DNA of 64,000 bases from DSWT01 sp036845725 (GCA_036845725.1 DAIUDK010000005.1:24967-88966), one strand, 5' to 3'; counted from the stretch's first letter, positions 43,101 through 50,651 are shown. Notes: generated by a model not told the origin, from the sequence alone. Program-made: numbers and translations.

Positions 43101-43524
43101 CCCCGCGCCGGGATCGGCGAACTACTACTTTTTCCAGTTGCATAGTGGGCAAGTTGTCTTCTGCATCACACCGCAGCCGAGCATCGTGGGCTTCGACCGC
43201 CGCGAGACGAGCGTGTTCCTGCCGCAGATCGCGTCGCGCATGGTGGATCTGGTCCCGCGCCTGGCGAACCTGCGCGTGCGGCGTACCTGGCGTGGCCTCT
43301 ACCCGATGACGCCGGACGGCTCGCCGCTCGTCGGTTGGGCGCGGGAGGTGGGGGGCTACCTGATGGCGATCGGCATGTGTGGGCAAGGCTTCATGCTCGG
43401 CCCCGGCCTGGGTGAACTGCTTGCGCGGACGGTCGCGCAGGAGGAACTCTCGCCGGGAGACCGGGAGGTGCTGAAGGTGCTCTCGCCGTATCGTGCGTTC
43501 GCGGGGCAGGAGGCGTTGAAGTAG
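40153..43524 (+). CDS. Fused multi-domain flavoprotein dehydrogenase (SoxA/HcnB-like plus SoxB/DAO-like)
   Basis: 1123 residues, apparently a multi-subunit amine/imino-acid dehydrogenase in one chain. Order: [2Fe-2S] domain (1-105, CANGQCSQCL...KAC); FAD/NAD disulphide-reductase-type domain (115-430, VLIIGGGPAGMSAA and FIVGGGNVGLIAG); ferredoxin-like segment (about 460-530, CNPCTSVCP and CLGCEQCVAVCP); BFD-type iron-sulphur domain (about 615-690, CRCERVTAGEI, ACGGKTC); then a DAO-type FAD domain (about 740-1110, VIIIGAGSVGVPAALAMARKG, GYLMAIGMCGQGFMLGPGLGE). In relatives (sarcosine oxidase, hydroxyproline or opine dehydrogenases, HcnABC) these are separate subunits. The joint (about 700-737) and an internal loop (about 217-229) are encoded by dispersed family B repeats. 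The substrate is probably an N-methyl or imino acid. Confidence 0.88.
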   Translation: MADYRIEAHPILSIPLDDFVEFTWQGQPLTARRGEMIASALFAHGIHMFGHHHRDGSPQGIFCANGQCSQCLVIADGLPVKACMTPVTPGMVVEPLEGLPVLPPVAEPPPLHALETVDMPVLIIGGGPAGMSAAIQLAEYGVRVLLVDDKDRLGGKLVLQTHRFFGSVDAVYAGTRGIDIATRLENDVRRHDNIEVWLNSTALAVFSDGKVGILRGANQESANQRMSEYVLVHPEILLVAAGAREKSLTFKGNTLPGVYGAGAFQTLVNRDLVRAAERLFIVGGGNVGLIAGYHALQAGIEVVGLVEALPECGGYKVHRDKLARFGVPIYTSHTILSANGDGHVESVTIAQVDERFRPVPGTEQSFACDTVLIAVGLDPVNEFTQKARAFGMTVFDAGDAEAIAEASAAMFSGKIRGLEIARALGATEDAVPDEWRRTGDILKSHPGAVIPERIPAQEEGVFPVFHCSQAIPCNPCTSVCPQQLIHIDPTDIRAVPTYLGLEAEKACLGCEQCVAVCPGLAITLVDYRKDAEMPTVTLAYEFLASRIAVGDRVTALDSVANELGDAEVVSVRAIKRNDRTVMVKVRAPKAIAKLVAGLRVQPLEVGSALSDEVVNLDDDMIVCRCERVTAGEIRALIRKGYRDINEIKAVTRAGMGACGGKTCAALTLRLFREEGIPLDAVTPNIPRPLFVEVPLGVFAANQRMSESANQRMDGSANHASRITHHEPLTPYSLLPTPSADVIIIGAGSVGVPAALAMARKGLKVRVFDGAASQGQGSNKAAIGGVRATHSDPAKIRLCLRSLEIFSTWEETYGHNIEWTTGGYAFVAYREQVARTFKDLLKVQLAYGLDIDWYDRDDFLRIVPDVNPNSLIGGTFSPQDGHCSTLLAGHAFYDAAKAAGAIFHFNEPVMEILVDETMTGRQIRGIRTSQGTYHAPVVVNAAGPWARAVGHLVGMEHPVQPDSHEAGITEPVAHFLGPMLVDIRPAPGSANYYFFQLHSGQVVFCITPQPSIVGFDRRETSVFLPQIASRMVDLVPRLANLRVRRTWRGLYPMTPDGSPLVGWAREVGGYLMAIGMCGQGFMLGPGLGELLARTVAQEELSPGDREVLKVLSPYRAFAGQEALK
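40801..40838. repeat. Dispersed family B repeat inside a coding region (copy 3)
   Basis: Units GCGAATCA/GAATCAGC/GCGAATGA read in frame as ANQESANQRMSE inside the NAD-binding half of the flavoprotein. Its position, between strands, suggests a tolerated insertion. Confidence 0.75.
42250..42365. repeat. Long composite dispersed repeat inside a coding region (copy 4)
   Basis: Six units of GCGAATCA type, then GCATCAC three times, then CTTACTC/CCTACTC four times. It is read in frame as the linker between the iron-sulphur and DAO halves of the flavoprotein. The three unit types change phase (8, 7 and 7 bases), but no stop codon arises in the used frame. Confidence 0.8.
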
Positions 43525-43610
43525 GGGAGTAGTCTATTTTCGGGTATTTGGCTATAATGGAGGAGTGAGGTGAAACCCACTCCTTCATTTGTTCTGTAGG
43601 ATTATGGGCC

Positions 43611-44342
43611 ATGCGCGATATCATCAGTTTCTCAGCGGCTGTTGCAGAAAAGTTGCAATATTACGTTTACCTGCTCAAAGATCCGGAGACTGGGCAGGTA
43701 TTTTACGTAGGTAAAGGTGCAGGCGATCGGATATTTGCACATCTTAATCGTGCTTTGCGTTCCCCACAAGCAAGTGATAAGCTGGATAAGATACGAGCTA
43801 TTCAGGAAAAGGGTTTGACAGTTCAGCATATTATTCATCGCCACGGCTTAACAGAGGAAGAAGCCTTTGAGGTTGAATCCGCTTTGATAGATTTCATCGG
43901 CTTGGATGAATTGACAAATATGGTGCGAGGTTATGATTCGGATACGCGTGGTCCAATGATAATATCTGAGGCGATCGCATTATATGATGCTCCAAAGATC
44001 GAGATTAAGGAAGCTGCGTTGCTCATCATTGTAAATCGGCATTACCGGCGTGGAATGAGTGCTGCAGAATTGTATGAGATCACACGTGGAAATTGGGTAG
44101 TAGGTAAACAGCGCGAACAGGCAAGTTATGCATTCGCTGTGTATCGAGGCATTGTGCGAGAAGTTTATGCGGTGGAACGTTGGTTTCCGGTTACTGCACG
44201 TGATGCAAATCAGAAAACACAGCAACGTTGGCGATTTGATGGGCGTGTTGCTACTGAATTGCAGCATTATGTAGGTGGAAGTGTGGAGGGATACCTCTCA
44301 CTTGGCGCTCAAAACCCTATCAGATATCTAAATATTAAGTGA
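43611..44342 (+). CDS. GIY-YIG nuclease-domain protein (LEM-3-like)
   Basis: 243 residues. The N-terminal GIY-YIG fold (about 15-110) has QYYVYLLKDP and VFYVGKGAGDRIFAHL for the two name motifs, plus HRHGLTEEEAFEVESALI carrying the catalytic Glu, as in LEM-3-like family members. The C-terminal half (residues about 115-243, YRRGMSAAELYEITRGNWVVG) is a charged domain found in similar stand-alone proteins, perhaps DNA-binding. Composition is more AT-rich than its neighbours, suggesting recent arrival. TATAAT at 43553-43558 may be its promoter. Function in the cell unknown. Confidence 0.82.
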   Translation: MRDIISFSAAVAEKLQYYVYLLKDPETGQVFYVGKGAGDRIFAHLNRALRSPQASDKLDKIRAIQEKGLTVQHIIHRHGLTEEEAFEVESALIDFIGLDELTNMVRGYDSDTRGPMIISEAIALYDAPKIEIKEAALLIIVNRHYRRGMSAAELYEITRGNWVVGKQREQASYAFAVYRGIVREVYAVERWFPVTARDANQKTQQRWRFDGRVATELQHYVGGSVEGYLSLGAQNPIRYLNIK

Positions 44343-44355
44343 GTTCGCGGGAAAC

Positions 44356-44679
44356 ATGGAATTCAACGACCTTATTCAACGTGCACTGTCCATTCGCAAG
44401 CTGTATCGTGACTTCGAACAACAAAACTACGGCGTCTCCTGGACCAACGAGGAACTGGCCCTGGGCTTTGTGGGTGACGTTGGCGATCTGGTCAAGCTGG
44501 TTATGGCGCAGAGCGGGCGGCGAATCATCCCCGACGCGGAAAGCAAGCTGGCGCACGAATTGGCCGATTGCCTGTGGTCGATCATCGTGCTGGCTGATGT
44601 GCACGATGTCGATTTGGAGGATGCCTTTGTGAAAACGATGGGTGATCTGGAAAACTATCTCAATAAAAATTCAGGGTAG
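44356..44679 (+). CDS. MazG-like nucleotide pyrophosphohydrolase-type protein
   Basis: 107 residues, all-alpha. VGDVGDLVKLVMAQSG and HELADCLWSIIVLADVHDVDLEDAF match the two metal-binding helices of MazG-like proteins (G-[DE]-L-x-K and E-L-A-D). The first helix has Asp where MazG has Glu. It may hydrolyse non-canonical nucleoside triphosphates. It begins 13 bases after the GIY-YIG gene; a joint role is possible. Confidence 0.78.
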   Translation: MEFNDLIQRALSIRKLYRDFEQQNYGVSWTNEELALGFVGDVGDLVKLVMAQSGRRIIPDAESKLAHELADCLWSIIVLADVHDVDLEDAFVKTMGDLENYLNKNSG

Positions 44680-44713
44680 GTCAATCGTATGTCAGTAAGC
44701 CAAGGAGGGCAAG

Positions 44714-45049
44714 ATGAACACGCAACCGTTGGATGCACTATTTACGATGCAAAGCCTGTTGAGTCTTCAAGGATCGGCTGCTGCCGCGCTTCTCGTGCCG
44801 AATGTGATCGGCTACCTGGTTGGGAACAAGTTTGATCTCTATCGAAAGTGGGTGTCCTTTGGCCTGGCGATGCTTCTGGCGTATCTCGTCGCCATTTTGG
44901 CGCCTACCGCAGACTGGACGAAGTGGATCCTGGCTTTCTTCAACGGGTTTCTGATTTTCGCTTCCGCCGTTGGCATCAATGAGGCTACCAACAGCGACAG
45001 ACGAGTCCAGGCGGCAGGCAAGCAATTGTTTCAAAAGTGGTTCCCATAA
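44714..45049 (+). CDS. Small membrane protein of unknown function
   Basis: 111 residues with two or three hydrophobic segments (AAAALLVPNVIGYLVG, WVSFGLAMLLAYLVAILAP, WILAFFNGFLIFASAVGI) and a basic C-terminus. Strong AAGGAGG site. No family recognised. It follows the MazG-like gene by 34 bases. Confidence 0.72.
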   Translation: MNTQPLDALFTMQSLLSLQGSAAAALLVPNVIGYLVGNKFDLYRKWVSFGLAMLLAYLVAILAPTADWTKWILAFFNGFLIFASAVGINEATNSDRRVQAAGKQLFQKWFP

Positions 45050-45132
45050 ACGTTGTTTGTGGGTTCCTTATTTATTTTGGAATGACGATCTAGCCGTTAC
45101 GATATTTCACGCAAAAAGGATTACACAAATCG

Positions 45133-45252
45133 ATGATGCCGGAGACAAAGAGCAGCGCGGCGTCGCGGCTGATGAACAACCGGCTCGTCGCCAAATTGCG
45201 CGAGTTCGCGCAGACGCTCCGCGAAATGTCCGCCGGGGCGTTGGCGCGATAG
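45133..45252 (+). CDS. Possible 39-residue protein
   Basis: MMPETKSSAASRLMNNRLVA, then a helical LREFAQTLREMSAGALAR end; third positions are GC-rich as in real genes. The only ribosome-like sequence (AAAAAGGA) is 12 bases away. It fills the 237-base gap before the gene at 45287, with no better feature there. Could be a small amphipathic helix protein or a remnant. Confidence 0.4.
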   Translation: MMPETKSSAASRLMNNRLVAKLREFAQTLREMSAGALAR

Positions 45253-45286
45253 CCTGGGATTTGTTCGATGCGAGAAGGGGGGCGGC

Positions 45287-45772
45287 ATGTACAAGGATGA
45301 TTTGTGGTATCGCAAGCTCGCGCGAGATATCGAGGAGCATCGGGCAGATTTTACCGACAAACAATGGCGCGCCTACCAGATCGATTTGATGCTGCGTATT
45401 GCCTTGCGGGTCAAAGAGGCTTCTGACGCGTGCGAAACGTGCCGTGATTTTCAACATACGTTAAGCCGTATGGAGGAAGAGTTTCCGGAACTGCCGGGAT
45501 CGAAAGCGCAGCGGCATTACCAGGTGCAGCAGTTGCGCCTGATGGCCGAACACTTTGTCAAGGCGCACCGGCTGTCGCCGCCAAAGTATTACACACGTTT
45601 GTATACCAATTATGGAATTGTTGCCGGCTTACTCTTTGGGATTGCTGTGGGTTTGTTGCTGTTGAACAACGGCTTGTATCTGCTCCTGGGCCCTATCGTA
45701 GGGGGCGTCTTTGGCGCTGCTTATGGCATGAGCGAGGATACGAGTATGAAGCGTCAGCAGCGTTTGATTTAG
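45287..45772 (+). CDS. Hypothetical protein with two C-terminal membrane segments
   Basis: 161 residues. A charged helical cytoplasmic part (1-105) with a CETC motif (about 49-52) precedes two membrane segments (NYGIVAGLLFGIAVGLLLL and LYLLLGPIVGGVFGAAYGM). GGGGGG lies before the ATG. No family recognised. A strong terminator follows at once. Confidence 0.72.
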   Translation: MYKDDLWYRKLARDIEEHRADFTDKQWRAYQIDLMLRIALRVKEASDACETCRDFQHTLSRMEEEFPELPGSKAQRHYQVQQLRLMAEHFVKAHRLSPPKYYTRLYTNYGIVAGLLFGIAVGLLLLNNGLYLLLGPIVGGVFGAAYGMSEDTSMKRQQRLI

Positions 45773-45776
45773 GACT

Positions 45777-45818
45777 GCACAAGTCTCGGTAGGTTTCCCT
45801 ACCGAGACTTGTGCGTTT
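45777..45818. terminator. Strong hairpin terminator
   Basis: GCACAAGTCTCGGTAGG (45777-45793), loop TTTC, perfect 17-bp complement (45798-45814), then GTTTT. Confidence 0.88.
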
Positions 45819-45828
45819 TGTGCAGCCA

Positions 45829-45856
45829 TTGACTTTTCCGTTTTTTGCCTTATGAT
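45829..45856 (+). promoter_or_regulatory. Promoter of the M23 peptidase gene
   Basis: TTGACT (45829-45834), 16 bases, TATGAT (45851-45856), about 46 bases before the start codon. Confidence 0.6.
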
Positions 45857-45902
45857 AATAATATTGTGATGCTTTTATGACTTATTTTTAGGCCTTCTTG
45901 TG

Positions 45903-47201
45903 ATGCGGCAAAAATTCTATTTGATTCTGGTTTTATGTCTGGCTCTGCTATGTGCTCGCCCAGTGATGGCGGCGGGCAGTCTTTACGGCGCACTCACATC
46001 CTCGGTTGCACCCCCGGCGGCTGATGTTGCTCCTGAATTGGTCGACCTGAGCGCCTGGGCGTCGCACACGTTGCAGTTAGGCGAGGAAGTTGGCTGTCTG
46101 GCGCAGCGCAGCGGTATGAACGTCTCCGCCGTTGCCGAGGCGAACCAACTTTTGAATCCTACGTTGCTGGACGCAGGCCGGATGGTTAACCTGCCGCCGT
46201 CTGAATCGCGTGTGCTCGTCGCGGCCCACGCGGGTGACACACCGTTGGCCCTCGCCGTGAAGCGCGGTCTACCGTTGTGGAACGTTTTACGTCTAAACCA
46301 GGGGCCGTTGTACACCGGCAAAAGCGTGCGGCTTCCCGGTGCGGAGACGGAGACCTGCCTGCCGTATCCTGTGGCGTCGCTCGCCGTATCGCCACAGCCG
46401 GTAACCCGCGGGCGCACGGCGTTGTTCGTCTTCGAGACGGCAGAACCGGCGGCCTGCGAGATCAGCTATCTGGATCAGAAAGAGCCGTGTTACCCACTGG
46501 ACGATTCGCACCTGTACGCGTTGGTGGGGCTTTCTGCGTTGATGGATGCGGGCGTCTACACGGTGAAAATCGTCGTGCAAGCCGATGGGTTGGAGACGGC
46601 GTTCACCATGCCGTTGGACGTCAGCGCCGGGCGGTATGGTTTCCAGTATATCGATCCGCCACCTTCACTCTCGAAGTTGATGGACGCCGCTCTTATGCAA
46701 GGTGAGTTGGACTACCTGGCGATCTGGCGCACGATTCGCACGCCCGAACGCGCCTGGGAGTTACCACTCGCTTTCCCGTTGCAGTATCAAGTTCCCGTTT
46801 CCGCTAACTACGGCGATCGCCGCTCGTACGGTGGGATGGTTGCCGGCTACCACTCCGGCGTGGATTACCGCGCGTGGGGTGGGATGCGCGTGGTCGCGCC
46901 CGCGGATGGCGTGGTGCTGCTCGCCGAACGTCTGGAAGCGCGCGGAAACGCGGTGTTGATCGATCACGGCGGCGGCCTGATCACCGGCTACTGGCACCTC
47001 TCGCGCATCGACGTAGCCGTGGGCCAGCACGTGAAGCGCGGCGAATGTTTCGCGCTCGTCGGCAACACCGGGCTTTCGACGGGCGCGCATTTGCACTGGG
47101 AGATGTGGGTCAACGGCGTTTCGGTAGATAGTAGCCAATGGTTGAACGCCGATGCTTTCTCCGGTTTGATACTTCCGGCACTGGATGTCGATGCGCCTTG
47201 A
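45903..47201 (+). CDS. Exported LysM/M23 peptidoglycan endopeptidase
   Basis: 432 residues from the ATG at 45903 (a GTG three bases earlier is possible; the ribosome site is weak). Signal peptide RQKFYLILVLCLALLCARPVMA. Two LysM-like segments (about 48-150: QLGEEVGCLAQRSGMNVSAVAEANQL and HAGDTPLALAVKRGLPLWNVLRLN). Middle beta domain, then a C-terminal M23 (lysostaphin/DipM-type) domain with zinc ligands in YHSGVDYR and GAHLHWEMWVNG. It should cut peptide cross-links in the cell wall or act as an envelope factor. Confidence 0.92.
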   Translation: MRQKFYLILVLCLALLCARPVMAAGSLYGALTSSVAPPAADVAPELVDLSAWASHTLQLGEEVGCLAQRSGMNVSAVAEANQLLNPTLLDAGRMVNLPPSESRVLVAAHAGDTPLALAVKRGLPLWNVLRLNQGPLYTGKSVRLPGAETETCLPYPVASLAVSPQPVTRGRTALFVFETAEPAACEISYLDQKEPCYPLDDSHLYALVGLSALMDAGVYTVKIVVQADGLETAFTMPLDVSAGRYGFQYIDPPPSLSKLMDAALMQGELDYLAIWRTIRTPERAWELPLAFPLQYQVPVSANYGDRRSYGGMVAGYHSGVDYRAWGGMRVVAPADGVVLLAERLEARGNAVLIDHGGGLITGYWHLSRIDVAVGQHVKRGECFALVGNTGLSTGAHLHWEMWVNGVSVDSSQWLNADAFSGLILPALDVDAP

Positions 47202-47226
47202 GCGCAACCTGGTAGGTGCTTGATTG

Positions 47227-47256
47227 GCGCTGGAGTGGGTGCTCCGGCGCTTTTTT
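47227..47256 (+). terminator. Intrinsic terminator after the M23 peptidase gene
   Basis: GCGCTGGAG (47227-47235), loop TGGGTG, CTCCGGCGC (47242-47250): nine pairs with one G-U, then TTTTTT. Confidence 0.85.
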
Positions 47257-47395
47257 GTCAACGGATTGGGCTTGCCGACCGCGAATAGGGCAACGAATAA
47301 ACGAATTTAGACTCTGGCTAAACCAAAAACGTGCGTCTGTCGCGGCATAATTCGTTTGAAATGCACAGTCGGCTACTGTATTTTGAGGTGACAAA

Positions 47396-48067
47396 ATGTG
47401 TGGACGTTTTTCGTTGGGTGTGAATCTGGATGATTTGGTCGAGGCGTTTCCCGACTTCACGTTCCCGCCGGAGACGGAACCTCGTTACAACATCGCGCCG
47501 ACGCAGAACGTGATGGTCGTTCCCAACAACACTGATGGACACGTGAGCTTTTTCCGTTGGGGACTGATCCCCTCCTGGGCCAAAGATATGGACATCGGCA
47601 ACCGGCTGATCAACGCGCGCGGCGAGACATTGGCGGAGAAGCCATCCTTCCGCGCGGCTTATCTCCGGCGGCGTTGCTTGATCCTCGCGGATGGCTTCTA
47701 CGAATGGCAGACCATACCGGGCAGCAAGGCCAAGCAGCCGATTTACATCCAACTGGCGACGAAAAAGCCGTTTGCCTTTGCCGGATTGTGGGAACTGTGG
47801 CGGCCCGACGACACGCCTATCCTTTCCTGCACCATCATCACCACCGAACCGAACGCCCTGCTCGCACCGATCCATAATCGCATGCCCGTCATTCTGCCGC
47901 CGGACGCCTACGCCTTGTGGCTCGATCCCGCCGAGCAGAAACCCGCCGCGCTCAACCACCTGCTCGCGCCCTATCCCGCCGACTTGATGACCGCCTATCC
48001 TGTCTCCCGCCTCGTCAACAGCCCGGCGACCGACACACCTGCCTGCATCGTTCCAAATAGCGAGTAG
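47396..48067 (+). CDS. SRAP/HMCES-family abasic-site DNA-protein crosslinking protein (YedK-like)
   Basis: 223 residues. Catalytic Cys2 directly after the start (MCGRFSL), Asn in RYNIAPTQ, RWGLIPSWAKD, NARGET, GFYEW with the active Glu, and IHNRMPVILPP with the active His. The family shields abasic sites in single-stranded DNA by a thiazolidine link between Cys2 and the sugar. GAGGTG site before the ATG. No SOS box is obvious upstream. Confidence 0.95.
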   Translation: MCGRFSLGVNLDDLVEAFPDFTFPPETEPRYNIAPTQNVMVVPNNTDGHVSFFRWGLIPSWAKDMDIGNRLINARGETLAEKPSFRAAYLRRRCLILADGFYEWQTIPGSKAKQPIYIQLATKKPFAFAGLWELWRPDDTPILSCTIITTEPNALLAPIHNRMPVILPPDAYALWLDPAEQKPAALNHLLAPYPADLMTAYPVSRLVNSPATDTPACIVPNSE

Positions 48068-48148
48068 CGAGTGACGCATTATTCATTTCTCTTAACTTTT
48101 CACTCTTAACTCTTTTCCCTTTACCCAATCACTTTTCTGCGAGGTCCT

Positions 48149-49522
48149 ATGAATCCCTTAACTTACGCTCAAACCCATCACGATAAATTTCTGGAAGAAT
48201 TGAGAGCCTTTCTGCGTATCCCAAGCGTGAGCACGCAGGCCGAGCACAAGGCCGACATCGAGCGCGCCGCGGCGTGGCTGCGCGACGCACTGCTGGACGT
48301 GGGGTTCCCCCGCGCGGAAGTGATGCCTACCACGGGCCATCCCATCGTCTACGCGGAGTGGTTGGCGGCCGGGTCTGATGCGCCAACGGTGCTCGTCTAC
48401 GGGCACTACGACGTCCAACCACCGGATCCGGTGGAACAGTGGCGCACGCCGCCCTTCGAGCCGACGGTGGTGGGCGACGATCTCTTCGCGCGCGGCGCTT
48501 CGGATGACAAGGGGCAGTTGTTTGCCCACCTCAAAGCCGCCGAGGCGTTCAAGTCGACAGTGGGCGCGCCGCCCGTCAACCTCAAGTGCATCTTCGAGGG
48601 CGAGGAGGAGATCGGTAGCCCGAGCTTCAATCCCTTCGTGTCTGCACACACAGAGTTGCTGGCGGCGGACGTGGCGCTGATTTCGGATACACACATCCTG
48701 GGGATGGACACACCCACTATCGTCTATGCGCTCCGTGGACTGGCTTACCTCGAGGTCAAAGTGACCGGGCCGGATCACGACCTGCATTCTGGCATTTACG
48801 GTGGCGCGGTGCTCAATCCCATCAACGCGCTCTGCCGGATGATCGCGCAGCTACAGGATGCGGACGGGCGCATCACGATCCCCGGTTTCTACGACAAGGT
48901 GCGCGACCTTGATCCCGACGAGCGCGCGGAATTGGCGAAACTGCCCTACGATCGCGCTACCTGGCTCGAGGAAGCCGGGGTGAAAGCGGATTGGGGTGAG
49001 TCTGCTTACACCGTCGTCGAGCGCACGTCCGCGCGGCCCACGCTGGACGTGAACGGCGTCTGGGGTGGGTACATCCAGCCCGGCGCGAAGACCGTCTTGC
49101 CGGGCGAGGCTTATGCGAAGATTTCGATGCGGTTGGTGCCGGATCAGAACCCGAAGGAGATTGCGCGCCTTGTGGCGGATTACTTGAAGCAGATTGCCCC
49201 ACCCGCTGTCACCGTCGAAGTCCGCGACCTGCACGGCGGCGACGGCGCGATCGTGCGCCGCGACAGCCCGGCGATGCAAGCAGCGTTCCGCGCCTACGCC
49301 GGCGCTTTCGGCGTTGACCCGGTCTTTATGCGCGAGGGTGGCTCCATCCCCGTCGTGGCGACGTTCCAGAAGGCGCTCGGCATCGAGACGATCCTGATGG
49401 GCTTCGGTCTGCCTGACGACCGGCTGCACTCACCCAACGAGAAGTTCCACATCCCGGCGTTTTATAAGGGGATTGAGACGGTGATCCGGTTTTTGGAGGG
49501 ATTGCGGGATGCCGGGTTGTGA
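48149..49522 (+). CDS. M20-family dipeptidase/carboxypeptidase
   Basis: 457 residues. Zinc ligands in GHYDVQPP (His), GASDDKGQ (bridging Asp), FEGEEEIGS (base Glu and ligand Glu), ISDTHI (Asp) and DDRLHSPNEKF (His), with a dimerisation lid (about 185-340) of the carnosinase-like subgroup (DLHSGIYGG). It hydrolyses dipeptides or aminoacylated compounds in the cytoplasm. GAGGT before the ATG. The 3' end runs into a family D hairpin. Confidence 0.94.
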   Translation: MNPLTYAQTHHDKFLEELRAFLRIPSVSTQAEHKADIERAAAWLRDALLDVGFPRAEVMPTTGHPIVYAEWLAAGSDAPTVLVYGHYDVQPPDPVEQWRTPPFEPTVVGDDLFARGASDDKGQLFAHLKAAEAFKSTVGAPPVNLKCIFEGEEEIGSPSFNPFVSAHTELLAADVALISDTHILGMDTPTIVYALRGLAYLEVKVTGPDHDLHSGIYGGAVLNPINALCRMIAQLQDADGRITIPGFYDKVRDLDPDERAELAKLPYDRATWLEEAGVKADWGESAYTVVERTSARPTLDVNGVWGGYIQPGAKTVLPGEAYAKISMRLVPDQNPKEIARLVADYLKQIAPPAVTVEVRDLHGGDGAIVRRDSPAMQAAFRAYAGAFGVDPVFMREGGSIPVVATFQKALGIETILMGFGLPDDRLHSPNEKFHIPAFYKGIETVIRFLEGLRDAGL

Positions 49523-49528
49523 TCCGGC
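49511..49528. repeat. GCCGG-hairpin repeat, family D (copy 3)
   Basis: GCCGGGT-TGTG-ATCCGGC overlaps the stop codon of the M20 gene. Confidence 0.65.
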
Positions 49529-49550
49529 AGAAGCAAATGGCTGGTTTTGT

Positions 49551-49582
49551 GCTTGCGGCGGATTGCACAATCCGCCGCAAGC
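49551..49582. terminator. Perfect 14-bp hairpin between convergent genes (family D, copy 4)
   Basis: GCTTGCGGCGGATT, loop GCAC, AATCCGCCGCAAGC, followed by TGTTTCT on the plus strand. It lies between the M20 gene and the convergent acetyltransferase gene and likely stops transcription from both sides. Confidence 0.75.
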
Positions 49583-49587
49583 TGTTT

Positions 49588-49995
49588 CTACTGTCCAGAC
49601 TGTCGCGCGTAGTTGCGCGCACACATCCCCACGGCGGGGTACATCTCAAACTGTTCGTAGAACGGCTGTATGTCGGCGTCGCAGAGCAGGTCGATCATGT
49701 ACAAATCCTGCAAGCGATCCAACATCTGGCGCACCAGCGTTTTGCCGATGCCCTGGTGTTGGTACGCGGGCAGCACTTCGAGGAACGGGATGTAGGCCGC
49801 GAGCACACCGTCGGTGATCGCCGTGATGAAGCCAACCACCTGCCCGGTCGCCGTGTCCACCGCCAGCACGACCGCGTCGCTGTTGCGCAGCAGCCGCAGG
49901 TGGGTTTCCGGCGTTGGCGGGTTCGGCCAGCCGACGAAGAAGCCGTGCAGTTGGTCGGCGGTGATATCCCCCGTCGAATGTGAGTATTCGATCAT
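49588..49995 (-). CDS. GNAT-family acetyltransferase overlapping hepT
   Basis: 135 residues: VLAVDTATGQVVGFITAI, acetyl-CoA loop YQHQGIGKTLVRQML (QxxGxG type), and a C-terminal FYEQFEMYPAVGMCARNY. Its ATG overlaps the hepT stop by 4 bases (ATGA type), so it is the third gene of the mntA-hepT operon. The substrate is unknown. GNAT proteins can be toxins or antitoxins, but this one resembles ordinary small-molecule acetyltransferases of the eukaryotic type. Confidence 0.88.
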   Translation of the reverse strand: MIEYSHSTGDITADQLHGFFVGWPNPPTPETHLRLLRNSDAVVLAVDTATGQVVGFITAITDGVLAAYIPFLEVLPAYQHQGIGKTLVRQMLDRLQDLYMIDLLCDADIQPFYEQFEMYPAVGMCARNYARQSGQ

Positions 49996-50333
49996 AGTTG
50001 CTTGTCGATTTGCTCGATCTCTTGTTGCAATATGGCAAGTCGATTTTCCACGATGTCCCAGACAAGTTCGTTTGAAACGACATCGTATCCGTGTGCAAGG
50101 ATGTTCCGAAAACCTATGATGCGTTGGTGATCGGTAATCCTCTCAATCGTCTCCTCATCAATTCTCTTTAGGCGATTCAATGCCTCGCCGATAATCTCGA
50201 ATTGGCGTTCGACTGCCGAGCGTAGCAAGGCGCTCGTTGCATAATCTTCGAACTCTATACCTGCCGTGAACTCGACAATCAGCGCAACGGCTTGCTCGAT
50301 GTCGTAGAGTAGCTTTTTAGTTTGTAGCTCCAT
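49992..50333 (-). CDS. hepT: HepT-type HEPN toxin (DUF86)
   Basis: 113 residues, all-alpha. The HEPN RNase motif R-x4-H-x-Y is intact in FRNILAHGYD. In the family HepT is an RNase toxin neutralised by the nucleotidyltransferase MntA, which adds AMP units to the Tyr of that motif. Start ATG 50333 overlaps the mntA stop by 17 bases. Followed by a GNAT gene with a 4-base overlap. Confidence 0.92.
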   Translation of the reverse strand: MELQTKKLLYDIEQAVALIVEFTAGIEFEDYATSALLRSAVERQFEIIGEALNRLKRIDEETIERITDHQRIIGFRNILAHGYDVVSNELVWDIVENRLAILQQEIEQIDKQL

Positions 50334-50631
50334 AGATTATCATCCTGTCCTGTGCAATCGCTTGCCGGAAATAGGGGTTTCTAATGGCCTTTTCCTCAAC
50401 CAGATCGACCGAACGTTCAAAAAGCTGTTCCAAAGCTTCTTTGAAACCGAAGTATTGCTCGAAAGCGCCCAGCGGGTGTTCTTCCGTAAAGTCTACGACG
50501 AAATCGATATCGCTGTGTTGGGGGTCGAAGCGTCCTTGTGCAGCAGAACCAAACAACTCCAGCCGCCTGACGCCATATCTTTGGCACAATTCAGCCAGTT
50601 CTTTCTTTTGCGTGTTGATTTTCAGTGTCAT
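50317..50631 (-). CDS. mntA: MntA-type nucleotidyltransferase antitoxin
   Basis: 104 residues from the ATG at 50631 (AAAGG 7 bases upstream; a TTG at 50649 is less likely). Minimal nucleotidyltransferase with LFGSAAQGRFDPQHSDIDFVVDF, the GSx10DxD signature with both metal Asp. The family AMPylates the partner HepT. The gene is first in the operon mntA-hepT-GNAT, the usual order for this type VII toxin-antitoxin pair. Confidence 0.9.
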   Translation of the reverse strand: MTLKINTQKKELAELCQRYGVRRLELFGSAAQGRFDPQHSDIDFVVDFTEEHPLGAFEQYFGFKEALEQLFERSVDLVEEKAIRNPYFRQAIAQDRMIIYGATN

Positions 50632-50651
50632 TGTTTGCCTTTCGGTCAATA

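Noticed and set aside
49588..49995. GNAT as a TacT-type toxin
   Set aside because: TacT-type toxins come with a ribbon-helix-helix or helix-turn-helix antitoxin; here the partners are MntA and HepT, which already form a complete pair.
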